NCBI RefSeq assembly: GCF_017357865.1
Contig: NZ_CP060096.1
Location: 248,001 to 312,000, forward strand
Direction: 5' to 3'
DNA: 64,000 nucleotides
Origin: Aceticella autotrophica
GTDB taxonomy: Bacteria > Bacillota > Thermoanaerobacteria > Thermoanaerobacterales > Thermoanaerobacteraceae
The notes under the pieces were generated by a model that saw only the letters and a program-made list of their open reading frames with translations, did not search any database and was not told the origin of the DNA. Both the position numbers and the translations under genes were made by a program. Shown one piece after another: positions 1 through 8,975 of the stretch. The stretch's first letter is position 1, and every line of letters begins with the position of its first letter.

Positions 1-1
1 A

Positions 2-1807
2 ACAGATGGAGGCATTACTTGGAGTAATGTAAGCACAGGATTGCCAACAGCATGGATTACATGCCTTGCAGTTGACCCCAATAATTCCAATACCATATAT
101 GCCGGAACAGACCATGGTCATGGTATATACAAAACGATAGATGGTGGTGTTTCATGGAACAGTGTAAGTAATGGGCTGCCGCAATCATCAGACGGGGCAT
201 CAATCACTTCTCTTGCAATTGACCCAAATAACACGAATATAATATATGCTGGAACAGATGATGGACATGGTATTTATAAAACTATGGACGGCGGTATTAC
301 CTGGAAAAGTATAAATACAGGGTTACCAACAAAAAACTTACAGATTACTTCACTTGCGATTGATGCTGCAACGGGAACATTATGTGCCTCCGGTTTTAAT
401 GGAGACAACTTAAATGATATATACAGAACAACAAATGGTGGTGTTAGTTGGAGCAGTATAGGCAATGGATTACCATTGACATTTAGGACGTATTCGCTTA
501 CAATTGATTCTAAGACAGGAATTCTATACGCAGCAACAAGTAACGGAGTCTATAAATTAGCGACAAGGGGTAATGGAAATAATCAGTTAACGGTAATGAT
601 TAATCCAGATGGGGACTATGAAGGAGTGAATATTGCAACAGATGAATCAAAAGATTTTACATTTGCTGCAAATCCATCAGATGCTGTAATAACTGCTTCG
701 TCAGATAACGAAAATATTGCTGGTGTAACATCTGAAGGGAATAAAGTAACGGTTACAGGCAAGACGGTAGGTACTGCAAATATTGCTGTCACAGCGAAAA
801 AAGAAGGATATGCAGATGGACGATACAATTTCAAGGTTAATATCGTTAATTTACAATGGCAAGCCGTAAATAATGGATTGTCGGAAATAGCCACAACCGC
901 TATTCCACTTGTGGCTCATACTACTGAGAACACAATATATATCGCTGTAAAGGACAGCGTTTATAAAACAACAGACGGTGGTGCTACATGGATAAGTGTG
1001 GGCAGTGGGTTGCCGGCAGGAAAGCAGATTTATTCGCTTGCTATCGATCCTAAGACAAATACGCTTTATGCTGCAACAAATAATGTTATTGATAGTGTAT
1101 ACAAAATAACAGAGGGTGGAACCATTTGGATGAGCGTAGGCACTGGATTGCCGTCTGGGGTATGGATCCGTTATATTGCAATAGACCCCGAAACAGGTAC
1201 GGTATATGCTGGAACAGGTAATTACAGTGGCACACGGGGCGTATTTAAGATTGCAGCAGGGGATTCTACTTGGAGCAATATAAGCAGCGGTTTACCGACA
1301 ACAGGAGTTTTCTCACTTGCATTTAATTCCAAAACAAATGAAGTATATGCCGGAACGGGAAGTGGTATATATAAAACAACAGATGGCGGTGTTACATGGA
1401 TAACAATTAATAACGGATTGCCGTCAAACAAATATGTCAATTCAATAGAAATCAATCCTGTTACAGGTACGGTATTCGCAGGAATAAAAAATGGGACAAT
1501 ATATAATATTTATAAAACAACAGATGGTGGTGTCAATTGGAGCAACATAAGCGACGGTAAATTGCCATCAAATGTACTAAATGCTCCTTTAGCTATTGAT
1601 TATAAAAATGGGATATTGTATGCTGCAATAAGTAATAATGTTTATAAAACGAAAGATAGTGGTGAAACATGGATTAAAGTCAGCAATACAGGTTGGCCTA
1701 CAAATGTAACAACAATTGATTCACTGATAACCGATTGTAACGGCATAATATATGCTGCTACAAAAAGTCCAAAGGTTGGCATATATAAATTTAATACAAC
1801 ACCATAA
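2..1807 (+). CDS. Asp-box (BNR/YCF48-like) repeat protein, 5' end outside window
   Basis: The reading frame is open from the first bases of the window, so this is the C-terminal part of a longer protein; the TTG at 41 is internal. About ten repeats of the form Y-K-T-T-D-G-G-x-x-W followed by G-L-P are visible, the Asp-box motif of beta-propeller proteins (sortilin, sialidase and YCF48 types). Between the two groups of repeats, at about 600-870, lies an Ig-like bacterial domain (BIG2 type) with the D-x-x-x-A-x-V-T-x-x-G pattern. This suggests an extracellular or surface protein with two propellers joined by an Ig-like domain. It ends 75 bp before cas4, with a terminator between, so a functional link is not implied. 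The substrate is unknown. Confidence 0.8.
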   Translation, partial: TDGGITWSNVSTGLPTAWITCLAVDPNNSNTIYAGTDHGHGIYKTIDGGVSWNSVSNGLPQSSDGASITSLAIDPNNTNIIYAGTDDGHGIYKTMDGGITWKSINTGLPTKNLQITSLAIDAATGTLCASGFNGDNLNDIYRTTNGGVSWSSIGNGLPLTFRTYSLTIDSKTGILYAATSNGVYKLATRGNGNNQLTVMINPDGDYEGVNIATDESKDFTFAANPSDAVITASSDNENIAGVTSEGNKVTVTGKTVGTANIAVTAKKEGYADGRYNFKVNIVNLQWQAVNNGLSEIATTAIPLVAHTTENTIYIAVKDSVYKTTDGGATWISVGSGLPAGKQIYSLAIDPKTNTLYAATNNVIDSVYKITEGGTIWMSVGTGLPSGVWIRYIAIDPETGTVYAGTGNYSGTRGVFKIAAGDSTWSNISSGLPTTGVFSLAFNSKTNEVYAGTGSGIYKTTDGGVTWITINNGLPSNKYVNSIEINPVTGTVFAGIKNGTIYNIYKTTDGGVNWSNISDGKLPSNVLNAPLAIDYKNGILYAAISNNVYKTKDSGETWIKVSNTGWPTNVTTIDSLITDCNGIIYAATKSPKVGIYKFNTTP

Positions 1808-1814
1808 AAACATG

Positions 1815-1853
1815 AAAGGGATAATTCCCAAAAGGGATTTATCCCACTTTTTT
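1815..1853 (+). terminator. Intrinsic terminator after the Asp-box gene
   Basis: The arms GGGATAA and TTATCCC enclose TCCC-AAAA-GGGA, and the hairpin is followed by a run of six T. It separates the Asp-box gene from the cas4-cas1-cas2 operon. Confidence 0.75.
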
Positions 1854-1881
1854 AAATAAAACACTGGATTAAGGTGATAAT

Positions 1882-2379
1882 ATGGATATGAAAGTTACAG
1901 GTACACTTATGCAAAGTTATACCATATGCAAAAGACAGGTATGGCTTATGGCACATCAGATAATTCCTGACCAGGAGCACCCATTTATAGAGATGGGGCG
2001 TATTATTGACGATAATTCTTACGATAGGGACAAAAAGAAACTCCATTTTGAAAATGTGGTTATTGACCTTGTGAGAAGTGATAAAGACAATTTTCTCGTT
2101 GGTGAGGTTAAGAAAAGTTCTAAGGCTGAAAAAAGCGCTAAAATGCAGTTGCTTTTTTATCTATATAGGCTGAAACAAAGCGGTATAATTGCAAAAGGAC
2201 AGCTTTTTTTCCCGGAGGAAAGGAAAAGGATTAACGTAGAGCTTACAGAAACAAATGAAAAAGAAATACTTAATGCGATAAATGAAATTACCGATATAAT
2301 AGATAGAGAGAAGGCACCGGATTTTGTAAAAATACCTTATTGTAAAAATTGCGGATACAGGGAGTTTTGTATGTCATGA
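1882..2379 (+). CDS. cas4: CRISPR-associated nuclease Cas4
   Basis: This 165-aa protein is a RecB-like nuclease with an iron-sulfur cluster. Cas4 trims prespacers and helps Cas1-Cas2 choose PAM-proximal ends. Visible features are Cys17 in the N-terminal region (T-I-C-K-R), a nuclease core with G-E-V-K-K at about residue 70, and the C-terminal cysteine trio C-K-N-C-G-Y-R-E-F-C. The four cysteines fit the 4Fe-4S ligands. The ATG at 1882 follows AAGGTGATAAT. The stop codon overlaps the cas1 start in ATGA, so translation is probably coupled. The protein is short and single-domain, as in type I-B and I-C systems. Confidence 0.93.
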   Translation: MDMKVTGTLMQSYTICKRQVWLMAHQIIPDQEHPFIEMGRIIDDNSYDRDKKKLHFENVVIDLVRSDKDNFLVGEVKKSSKAEKSAKMQLLFYLYRLKQSGIIAKGQLFFPEERKRINVELTETNEKEILNAINEITDIIDREKAPDFVKIPYCKNCGYREFCMS

Positions 2380-3368
2380 AAAAATCAATATATATTTTTT
2401 CAGATGGTGAATTACATAGGAAGGATAACACATTATTTTTTGAAGGTGAAAATGGAAGGAAGTTCATTCCGGTTGAAAACACCTCGGAGATAATGATATT
2501 TGGGGAGGTAAGCCTTAATAAAAGATTTTTAGAGTTTATATCACAATCAGAGATAATACTTCACTTTTTTAATTATTACGGGTATTATGTGGGTTCGTAT
2601 TATCCGAGGGAACATCTTAATTCGGGATATATGATTTTAAAGCAAGCCGAGCATTATAATGATGATAATAAAAGATTGTACCTTGCGCAGAAATTCATAG
2701 AAGGTGCTTATAAAAATATACGGCAGGTTCTTAAGTATTATCAAAACAGGGATAAAGACTTAGAAGACATTATTTACTGTATTGAAAAACTCGGTGAGCT
2801 TATAAATGGCACGTTAAGTGTAAATGAATTAATGGCAATAGAAGGCAATATAAGGGAGTATTATTATAAATCATTTGATGTGATATTGAATAACAGAGAT
2901 TTTGAGTTTGATGTCAGAAGTAAAAGACCTCCAAAGAATTCCTTAAATACCCTTATAAGCTTTGGAAATTCTTTAATGTATACGACTGTCTTAAGTGAGA
3001 TATATAAGACACATTTAGCTCCGAGGATAGGATATCTGCATTCAACAAATTTCAGAAGGTTTTCATTAAACCTTGATATTGCAGAAATATTCAAACCAAT
3101 CATAATCGACAGGGTTATATTTTCCGTGGTAAGTAAAAATATGATCAAAAAAGATGATTTTGATGACAATGCAGAAGGGTTGATATTAAAGGAAAGAGGC
3201 AAAAAAATCTTTATAGAGGAATATGTAAGTAAGCTTACAACAACCATAAAACACAGAACAATCGGGAACAATGTTTCATATCGCAGACTCATCAGGCTTG
3301 AACTATACAAACTGGAAAAGCATTTGATGGAGGAACAAGGATATGAACCATTTTTAGCGCAATGGTGA
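2376..3368 (+). CDS. cas1: CRISPR integrase Cas1 (type I-B-like)
   Basis: Cas1 is the metal-dependent integrase that, with Cas2, inserts spacers next to the leader. The protein has 330 aa from the ATG at 2376, which lies in the ATGA overlap with cas4; an upstream in-frame TTG is unlikely as a start. The N-terminal beta domain begins K-K-S-I-Y-I-F-S-D-G-E-L. The catalytic helical domain has the expected glutamate in M-A-I-E-G-N-I-R-E, histidine in G-Y-L-H-S-T-N and acidic residue in L-D-I-A-E-I-F-K-P. It sits between cas4 and cas2, 13 bp before cas2. No other type I-B gene is visible in the window, and the nearest array is 35 kb downstream. Confidence 0.95.
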   Translation: MKKSIYIFSDGELHRKDNTLFFEGENGRKFIPVENTSEIMIFGEVSLNKRFLEFISQSEIILHFFNYYGYYVGSYYPREHLNSGYMILKQAEHYNDDNKRLYLAQKFIEGAYKNIRQVLKYYQNRDKDLEDIIYCIEKLGELINGTLSVNELMAIEGNIREYYYKSFDVILNNRDFEFDVRSKRPPKNSLNTLISFGNSLMYTTVLSEIYKTHLAPRIGYLHSTNFRRFSLNLDIAEIFKPIIIDRVIFSVVSKNMIKKDDFDDNAEGLILKERGKKIFIEEYVSKLTTTIKHRTIGNNVSYRRLIRLELYKLEKHLMEEQGYEPFLAQW

Positions 3369-3381
3369 AATAGGTGAGGAA

Positions 3382-3645
3382 ATGTTTATAATACTTGTAT
3401 ATGATGTAAATGAAAAAAGGGTCAACAAGGTTTTAAAAACCTGCAGGAAATATTTGAACTGGGTGCAGAATTCAGTTCTTGAAGGGGACATATCAGATGC
3501 CAATCTTAAAAAGCTTAAAATAGAGCTTTCACATATAATTAACAAAAAAGAAGATTCAGTCATTTTTTATCTTTTAAGAACGACTAAATATTCAAAGCGT
3601 GAAATAATGGGGCTTGAAAAAGGCGGAGAAAATATGTTTATTTGA
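3382..3645 (+). CDS. cas2: CRISPR-associated protein Cas2
   Basis: This 87-aa protein begins M-F-I-I-L-V-Y-D-V-N, the ferredoxin-like first strand with the conserved aspartate of Cas2. It continues with R-V-N-K-V-L-K-T-C-R-K-Y-L and the V-L-E-G-D-I strand. Cas2 forms the dimer that bridges two Cas1 dimers in the integrase. Length and gene order (cas4-cas1-cas2) are normal. A GAGG motif lies just before the ATG. A separate promoter for the next gene begins right after the stop, so the operon ends here. Confidence 0.95.
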   Translation: MFIILVYDVNEKRVNKVLKTCRKYLNWVQNSVLEGDISDANLKKLKIELSHIINKKEDSVIFYLLRTTKYSKREIMGLEKGGENMFI

Positions 3646-3658
3646 TAGTGAGGTCGTT

Positions 3659-3686
3659 TTGATAAAAATAAGGTTTATGGTATAAT
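3659..3686 (+). promoter_or_regulatory. Sigma-A-type promoter
   Basis: TTGATA at 3659-3664 and TATAAT at 3681-3686 are separated by 16 bp. The pair lies between the cas2 stop and the start of the RACo-like gene. Confidence 0.7.
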
Positions 3687-3741
3687 AGTTATTAAATAAG
3701 AAAACTTATCGAAAAAGTAGCCGACAAAAGGAGCAGAGGAT

Positions 3742-4665
3742 ATGGAAAAAGTATTTTTTAAAAAATATTTAGAAGTGAAAATGCCTGGGAGTGGTGATAA
3801 TACCGGTTATGTAGATAGATTAAAGGAAAAGCTGGAGAATTTGCTCAATGGAAGCGTTGAAATTTCATTTAACCTCTATGAAAAAATCTATAAAGAATTT
3901 GAGAAAGGGAAAGGTAAGCTTACCTGTTCCCTTATGTATGATGCAGGATATCATTTGTTATGGGTTCAAGCCGGCGATGTGAAGGATTGCTATGGAATAG
4001 CTATTGACATAGGCTCTACTACAATATCAGGAGAGCTTGTTGACTTAAACAGCGGCAAGACTGTTGATTCCGCTACTTGTACCAATTCTCAAGTCAAGAT
4101 TGGAGAAGACGTTTTACAGAGGGTGTTTTATGCATTCAAAAAGGAGGGAAGGGATGAGCTTCAGAAGTTAGTTATACAGGATATTTTATTTATAATCAAT
4201 AGATTTTCAGAAAGAATAGACATGGAAAATCTATTGGGAATAAGCATAGGAGCTAATACCATTATGGTTCATCTGTTTTTAAATCTTCCTGTAGAAACGA
4301 TTAGCACGGTTCCCAAAACTCCCATAGTTAATGCTCCCGGATTTATAAAGGCATGTGAAATAGGAATTAATACAAACCGATTTGCAAGGGTTTATATTTT
4401 GCCGAGCATTGGGAGTTATGTAGGCGGAGATGTTATAGGGGGAATACTTGTTTCTGAAATGTGGAAAAAAGATAATATATCATTTTTTATTGATATAGGT
4501 ACAAATGGGGAAATGGTTCTTGGCAACAAAGATTGGATATTATGTGCTTCCGGTGCGGCAGGTCCTGCTTTTGAGGGGGTCAGCATAGAAAAAGCCTTGT
4601 TTTTGTCTCATACGTATTTAAGTCTTTATCCTACTGTGGCAAAAAGGCTTGATAGCAAAGACTAA
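3742..4665 (+). pseudogene. Truncated RACo/DUF4445-like ATPase (ASKHA fold)
   Basis: The 307-aa frame matches the ATPase part of corrinoid-protein reductive activators (RACo family). Visible motifs are A-I-D-I-G-S-T-T near residue 90, I-D-I-G-T-N-G-E-M near residue 250 and S-G-A-A-G-P-A-F-E-G near residue 275. Family members continue well beyond G-P-A-F-E-G and usually carry an N-terminal 2Fe-2S domain; both are missing here. After that motif the sequence loses family character and stops within about 35 residues, directly before aspA. The likely cause is a deletion that joined a broken gene to the aspA upstream region. The start is supported by AAAGGAG and a good promoter, so a shortened protein may still be made. 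Confidence 0.65.
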
Positions 4666-4747
4666 GCACTATTCACAAGACAAACTTTATGATATAATTG
4701 AATCTATTAAAAATAAGCAAATAAAAAATGAAAAACAGGTGATGGTT

Positions 4748-6163
4748 ATGAATTATAGAATTGAACATGATTTAATCGGTAAAAAAGAAGTACCTGAAGA
4801 TGCCTATTATGGTATTCATACGTTGCGGGCATTTGAAAATTTCCAAATTTCGGGGCAGTGTATTCATAAGGAGCTTATCATAGCACTTGCGATGGTTAAA
4901 AAAGCTGCGGCAATTGCTAATATGAGGGTAGGCTCTTTAAGTGAGAAAATAGGAAATGCTATTGTTAAAGCCTGTGACGAAATCATATCCGGTAAATTTC
5001 ATAACCAGTTTATAGTTGATGCACTTCAGGGTGGTGCCGGTACCTCTACCAATATGAATATAAACGAAGTTATATCAAATAGGGCTATTGAACTATTGGG
5101 GGGTAAAAAAGGTGATTATTCCATTGTGCATCCATTGGAACATGTAAACATGAGCCAATCAACAAATGATGTTTTTCCGACAGCTGTCAGGATTGCAGCT
5201 ATAAAGCTTTTAAAACCTCTAAGTGAAAGTTTTGCTGATTTACAAACAGCATTACAAATAAAAGAGGAGGAATTTTCAGATACAATTAAGATGGGCAGGA
5301 CAGAGCTGCAGGATGCTGTTCCTGTCATGCTTGGACAAGAGTTCGGAGCGTATGCGCAGGCAATAGCAAGGGATAGGTGGAGGATTTACAAGGTAGAAGA
5401 ACGACTCAGGCAGGTTAATATTGGAGGGACAGCCGTTGGTACAGGTTTAAATGCCGATAAAACCTATGTATTCTTGGCAATCGAAATATTAAGGGATATT
5501 ACGGGTTTAGGGCTTGCCAGAGCGGAGTACATGATGGATCCGACTCAGAACAACGATGTTTTTGTGGAGGTATCCGGCATGTTGAAAGCGGCTGCTGTCA
5601 ATCTTATAAAGATATCAAATGATATAAGGCTTATGTCATCAGGACCCAAATGCGGACTTATGGAAATCACCATACCGGAGGTACAGGCAGGTTCATCTAT
5701 AATGCCCGGTAAAGTAAACCCTGTTATACCTGAGGCTGTCAAACAGGCTGCATATCAAGTAATTGCATGTGACGGTGCAATTACTATGGGGGCACAGGCA
5801 GGAGAATTTGAGCTTAATTTTACACTTCCTTTAATCGCACACAATCTCTTTATGGAAATTGACCTGCTTTATAATGTAACAAGGTTATTCATAAATAAAT
5901 GCATAAAAGGCATAAAGGCTGATAAAAACCGTTTGTCAAGAATGGTGGAAAACAGCTTTACGTATGCAGTGGCATTAAGCCCTTACATTGGTTATGAAAA
6001 AGCTTCTGAGATAGCGATGATTGCAAAGGATGAAGGCAGGACCATAAGAGAAATAGCGATTGAAAAGGGATTGTTTACGAAAGAAGAACTTGATATTATA
6101 TTTAATCAATATGAGATGACAAAACCGGGTATACCGGGCAAAAAGAAATTGGAGGATGGATAA
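4748..6163 (+). CDS. aspA: Aspartate ammonia-lyase
   Basis: Aspartase interconverts L-aspartate with fumarate and ammonia in the cytoplasm. The 471-aa length is typical. The fumarase/aspartase signature G-S-S-I-M-P-G-K-V-N-P is present, as are the substrate-binding regions around T-S-T-N-M-N and S-Q-S-T-N-D. The ATG at 4748 is chosen because AGGTGA lies just upstream and the protein then begins N-Y-R-I-E-H-D, as in homologues; the frame is open about 100 bp further upstream. The stop abuts the hydF start. Aspartase genes are found among hydrogenase maturase genes in several Clostridia, so this pairing is meaningful. Confidence 0.95.
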   Translation: MNYRIEHDLIGKKEVPEDAYYGIHTLRAFENFQISGQCIHKELIIALAMVKKAAAIANMRVGSLSEKIGNAIVKACDEIISGKFHNQFIVDALQGGAGTSTNMNINEVISNRAIELLGGKKGDYSIVHPLEHVNMSQSTNDVFPTAVRIAAIKLLKPLSESFADLQTALQIKEEEFSDTIKMGRTELQDAVPVMLGQEFGAYAQAIARDRWRIYKVEERLRQVNIGGTAVGTGLNADKTYVFLAIEILRDITGLGLARAEYMMDPTQNNDVFVEVSGMLKAAAVNLIKISNDIRLMSSGPKCGLMEITIPEVQAGSSIMPGKVNPVIPEAVKQAAYQVIACDGAITMGAQAGEFELNFTLPLIAHNLFMEIDLLYNVTRLFINKCIKGIKADKNRLSRMVENSFTYAVALSPYIGYEKASEIAMIAKDEGRTIREIAIEKGLFTKEELDIIFNQYEMTKPGIPGKKKLEDG

Positions 6164-7393
6164 ATGATGAATACAACGCCGATATCTTCAAGGCTGCATA
6201 TAGCATTGTTTGGCAGGAGAAATGCAGGAAAATCAAGTTTGATAAATGCACTGACAAATCAAGAGATAGCACTTGTTTCAGATGTTGCGGGAACAACAAC
6301 AGACCCCGTACAAAAAGCGATGGAGATACTTCCTATTGGACCTGTAGTATTGATTGATACAGCGGGGCTTGATGATACAGGGGTACTTGGAGAGTTAAGG
6401 ATAAAAAAGACTCATGAAGTATTAAACAGGACTGACCTTGCTTTATTAATAATTGATGGCACAATAGGTGTGACAGAATTTGAAGAAAATATTTTAAAAC
6501 AAATTAGAGAGAAAAAAATTCCTGTTGTAGGAGTTATCAATAAAAGTGATATTTTAAATATTAATGAAAATATTAAAAAAGAATGGGAAAAGAAATTAAA
6601 GCTTGAATTAATAGAAACATCAGCTTTTAATAAAACAGGCATTGAGGAGTTGAAACTGGCAATAATCAAAAAGGCACCTGGTGATGATATGGAATTATCC
6701 ATCGTAGGAGACCTTATAAATCCCGGTGATTTTGTTGTTTTGGTTATACCGATTGATAAAGCCGCACCTAAGGGAAGACTTATACTGCCTCAGCAACAGG
6801 TAATAAGGGATATACTTGAAAATGATGCTATGGCAGTAGTTACAAAAGAATACGAATTGAAAGAAACCCTTGAATCCTTAGGGAAAAAACCGGCACTTGT
6901 TATTACGGATTCGCAGGCTTTTTTGAAGGTAAGCGCAGATACCCCCAAGGATATACCTTTAACATCTTTTTCAATACTTTTTGCACGTTATAAAGGAGAT
7001 CTGGAGGAGCTGACAAGGGGTGTGAAGGCAGTTGAGAAATTAAAACCCGGTGATAAGGTGCTGATAGCGGAAGGATGTACACATCACAGACAATCAGATG
7101 ATATTGGAAAGGTAAAAATTCCAAGATGGATAAGGCAGATAGCCGGCGGAGATATTGAATTCAGTTGGTCAAGCGGCATGACATTTCCGGAAAACCTTAA
7201 TGAATATAAGCTGATAGTTCATTGCGGCGCTTGTATGTTAAACAGAAGAGAAATGATGTACAGGATTTCCTATGTAAGGGATAAGAAAATTCCAATCGTA
7301 AATTATGGAGTCATGATAGCATATGTACAGGGAATAATACCAAGGGCTATAGAAATGTTTCCCGCGGCAAAAATGATATATATGGAAGAATAA
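6164..7393 (+). CDS. hydF: [FeFe]-hydrogenase H-cluster maturation GTPase HydF
   Basis: HydF is the scaffold GTPase on which the 2Fe subcluster made with HydE and HydG is assembled before transfer to hydrogenase. The GTPase part shows the P-loop G-R-R-N-A-G-K-S-S, the switch T-T-T-D-P-V, D-T-A-G and N-K-S-D. The C-terminal cluster-binding part shows C-T-H-H and, about 50 residues later, H-C-G-A-C, the C-x-H...H-C-x-x-C ligands of the family. The length of 409 aa is normal. It starts directly after the aspA stop, with GGAGG inside the end of aspA. HydE and HydG are not in the window. Confidence 0.96.
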   Translation: MMNTTPISSRLHIALFGRRNAGKSSLINALTNQEIALVSDVAGTTTDPVQKAMEILPIGPVVLIDTAGLDDTGVLGELRIKKTHEVLNRTDLALLIIDGTIGVTEFEENILKQIREKKIPVVGVINKSDILNINENIKKEWEKKLKLELIETSAFNKTGIEELKLAIIKKAPGDDMELSIVGDLINPGDFVVLVIPIDKAAPKGRLILPQQQVIRDILENDAMAVVTKEYELKETLESLGKKPALVITDSQAFLKVSADTPKDIPLTSFSILFARYKGDLEELTRGVKAVEKLKPGDKVLIAEGCTHHRQSDDIGKVKIPRWIRQIAGGDIEFSWSSGMTFPENLNEYKLIVHCGACMLNRREMMYRISYVRDKKIPIVNYGVMIAYVQGIIPRAIEMFPAAKMIYMEE

Positions 7394-7418
7394 AAGACAG
7401 GGTATCCTGCCTTTTTTC
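7394..7418. terminator. Terminator between converging hydF and the HTH-TPR gene
   Basis: GACAGG-GTAT-CCTGCC with one mismatched pair, preceded by four A and followed by six T, lies between two convergent stop codons. It may serve both directions. Confidence 0.5.
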
Positions 7419-7423
7419 AAGTT

Positions 7424-8737
7424 TTAAATATCACATAAAATTTCTATGGATTTATTAAAGTATTCTTTTGCTTTATCAATGTCACTAAGTACTAAATATA
7501 AATTGCCAAGAGCCTTATAAGCATCTGATAAATCCTTTTTTAATCCAAGTTTGCTTAAAATTTTAACAGATTCTTGAAGTTCTTCCTTGGCTTTGTTAAA
7601 TTCATTTAATTTTAAGTGTACATAACCAAGGATGGTGTATATTCTTCCTATCTCGTCTTTTTTGTTTATATATGTTGCAATCTTAAAAGATGAATCAAGG
7701 TAGTGCAATGCATTTTTGTAATCTCCTCTGAGAAATTGAATTCTTCCAAGTTCTGTTAGATTGTATGCGATGCCCGTTTCATCCTTTAATTCTTTATAAA
7801 TCAAATAACTATAATAAAAATATTTTTCAGCAAGATTATATTTCTTCAAATCTGTATAAACCAATCCCATATAAGTGTATTCATTTGCAATATCATCTTT
7901 CAAATCTAATGCTTTACTTATAACAAGAGCACTTCTGATGTATTTTAATGCATCTTTGTATTCTTTAAGCTTGTAACTTACAAAGCCGAGACCGTTGTTG
8001 CACTTAGCTATATAATCGACAGTTTTTGTTTGCGTTGCATAATCAAGGCATTTAACGTAATAATCTCTTGCTTTTATATATTTTCCCAATTTATTATATA
8101 GATTTGCAATGCTGAAAAGTATCTTGCATTTAAGTTCATAATTTCTCATATCACTTTTTTTAAATTCTTCAGCTGCTTTGATATAATTTGACAGTGAATT
8201 TGAAAAATCATGTAAGTTTCCATAGCATAGCCCCATATAATAGTAGATTTCCACTAATATTTCCGGTATTGAATGTTCTATAAAATACGGCAAGCATAAC
8301 TTTAATATTTCAATTGACTTTTTATAATTATTTATAAGGATATAAGTTCTTGCAAGATAAAAATTAATAATATTATATGAATAATCATCGATTTTATTTT
8401 TTAAAATTTCATTGTAATTTAAAATAGCTTCCTCATAATTGCCGCAGTCTAAAGCCTTTCTTCCACATATAATAAGATTTAAAACATTTTTATACAGTGA
8501 TATTTCTTCCTGCAGCTGACCCTTCTCCTTGAAATCATCATCAAGGAAATATACGATGGGTTTATTTAATTTGTCGGCAATAAAAGATAAGGATTTAAGA
8601 GACGGATTTATCTTTCCTTTTTCAATTAAACTTATGTATCCCTTTGAGAATTCTCCACCTGAAAGGTCTCCTTGCTTAAGGAATAATTTTTTTCTCTCTT
8701 CCCTTATTTTTCTTCCAAGTTTTTCAATATCTATCAA
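7424..8737 (-). CDS. XRE-type HTH regulator with TPR repeats
   Basis: The N-terminal 60 residues form an XRE-type helix-turn-helix (K-Q-G-D-L-S-x-G-x-x-S-K-G-Y-I-S-L-I-E-K-G-K-I-N-P-S). The rest is a long run of tetratricopeptide repeats, with patterns such as A-x-x-Y-x-x-G-L-x-Y-x-x-L-x-x-Y and a final A-Y-K-A-L-G-N-L-Y. This architecture is known from peptide-sensing regulators (the PlcR/Rgg/NprR type) and from related stand-alone regulators. I start at the TTG at 8737, because AAAGGAGTG lies seven to eight bases before it; the GTG 24 bases upstream would place this ribosome site inside the gene. No small peptide gene is visible beside it, so the ligand is unknown. Confidence 0.85.
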   Translation of the reverse strand: MIDIEKLGRKIREERKKLFLKQGDLSGGEFSKGYISLIEKGKINPSLKSLSFIADKLNKPIVYFLDDDFKEKGQLQEEISLYKNVLNLIICGRKALDCGNYEEAILNYNEILKNKIDDYSYNIINFYLARTYILINNYKKSIEILKLCLPYFIEHSIPEILVEIYYYMGLCYGNLHDFSNSLSNYIKAAEEFKKSDMRNYELKCKILFSIANLYNKLGKYIKARDYYVKCLDYATQTKTVDYIAKCNNGLGFVSYKLKEYKDALKYIRSALVISKALDLKDDIANEYTYMGLVYTDLKKYNLAEKYFYYSYLIYKELKDETGIAYNLTELGRIQFLRGDYKNALHYLDSSFKIATYINKKDEIGRIYTILGYVHLKLNEFNKAKEELQESVKILSKLGLKKDLSDAYKALGNLYLVLSDIDKAKEYFNKSIEILCDI

Positions 8738-8975
8738 ACTTTCCACTCCTTTATCGTACACTTATAAAACTTATTATAAGTTAACTTTTAAAAATTTTCA
8801 ATTAAAATTTTTAATAATGCAGTATATTTTAAAATAATTTAAATTTCATGGAATGATATTGTAAATTAATTATAGGGAAAATAAAATAAATTTTTAACAC
8901 AGTATAAAAACACCGTTATTTTTTTTAAACAACATGATATAATAGGTATATAAATTCTATTATGAGGTGATATTC

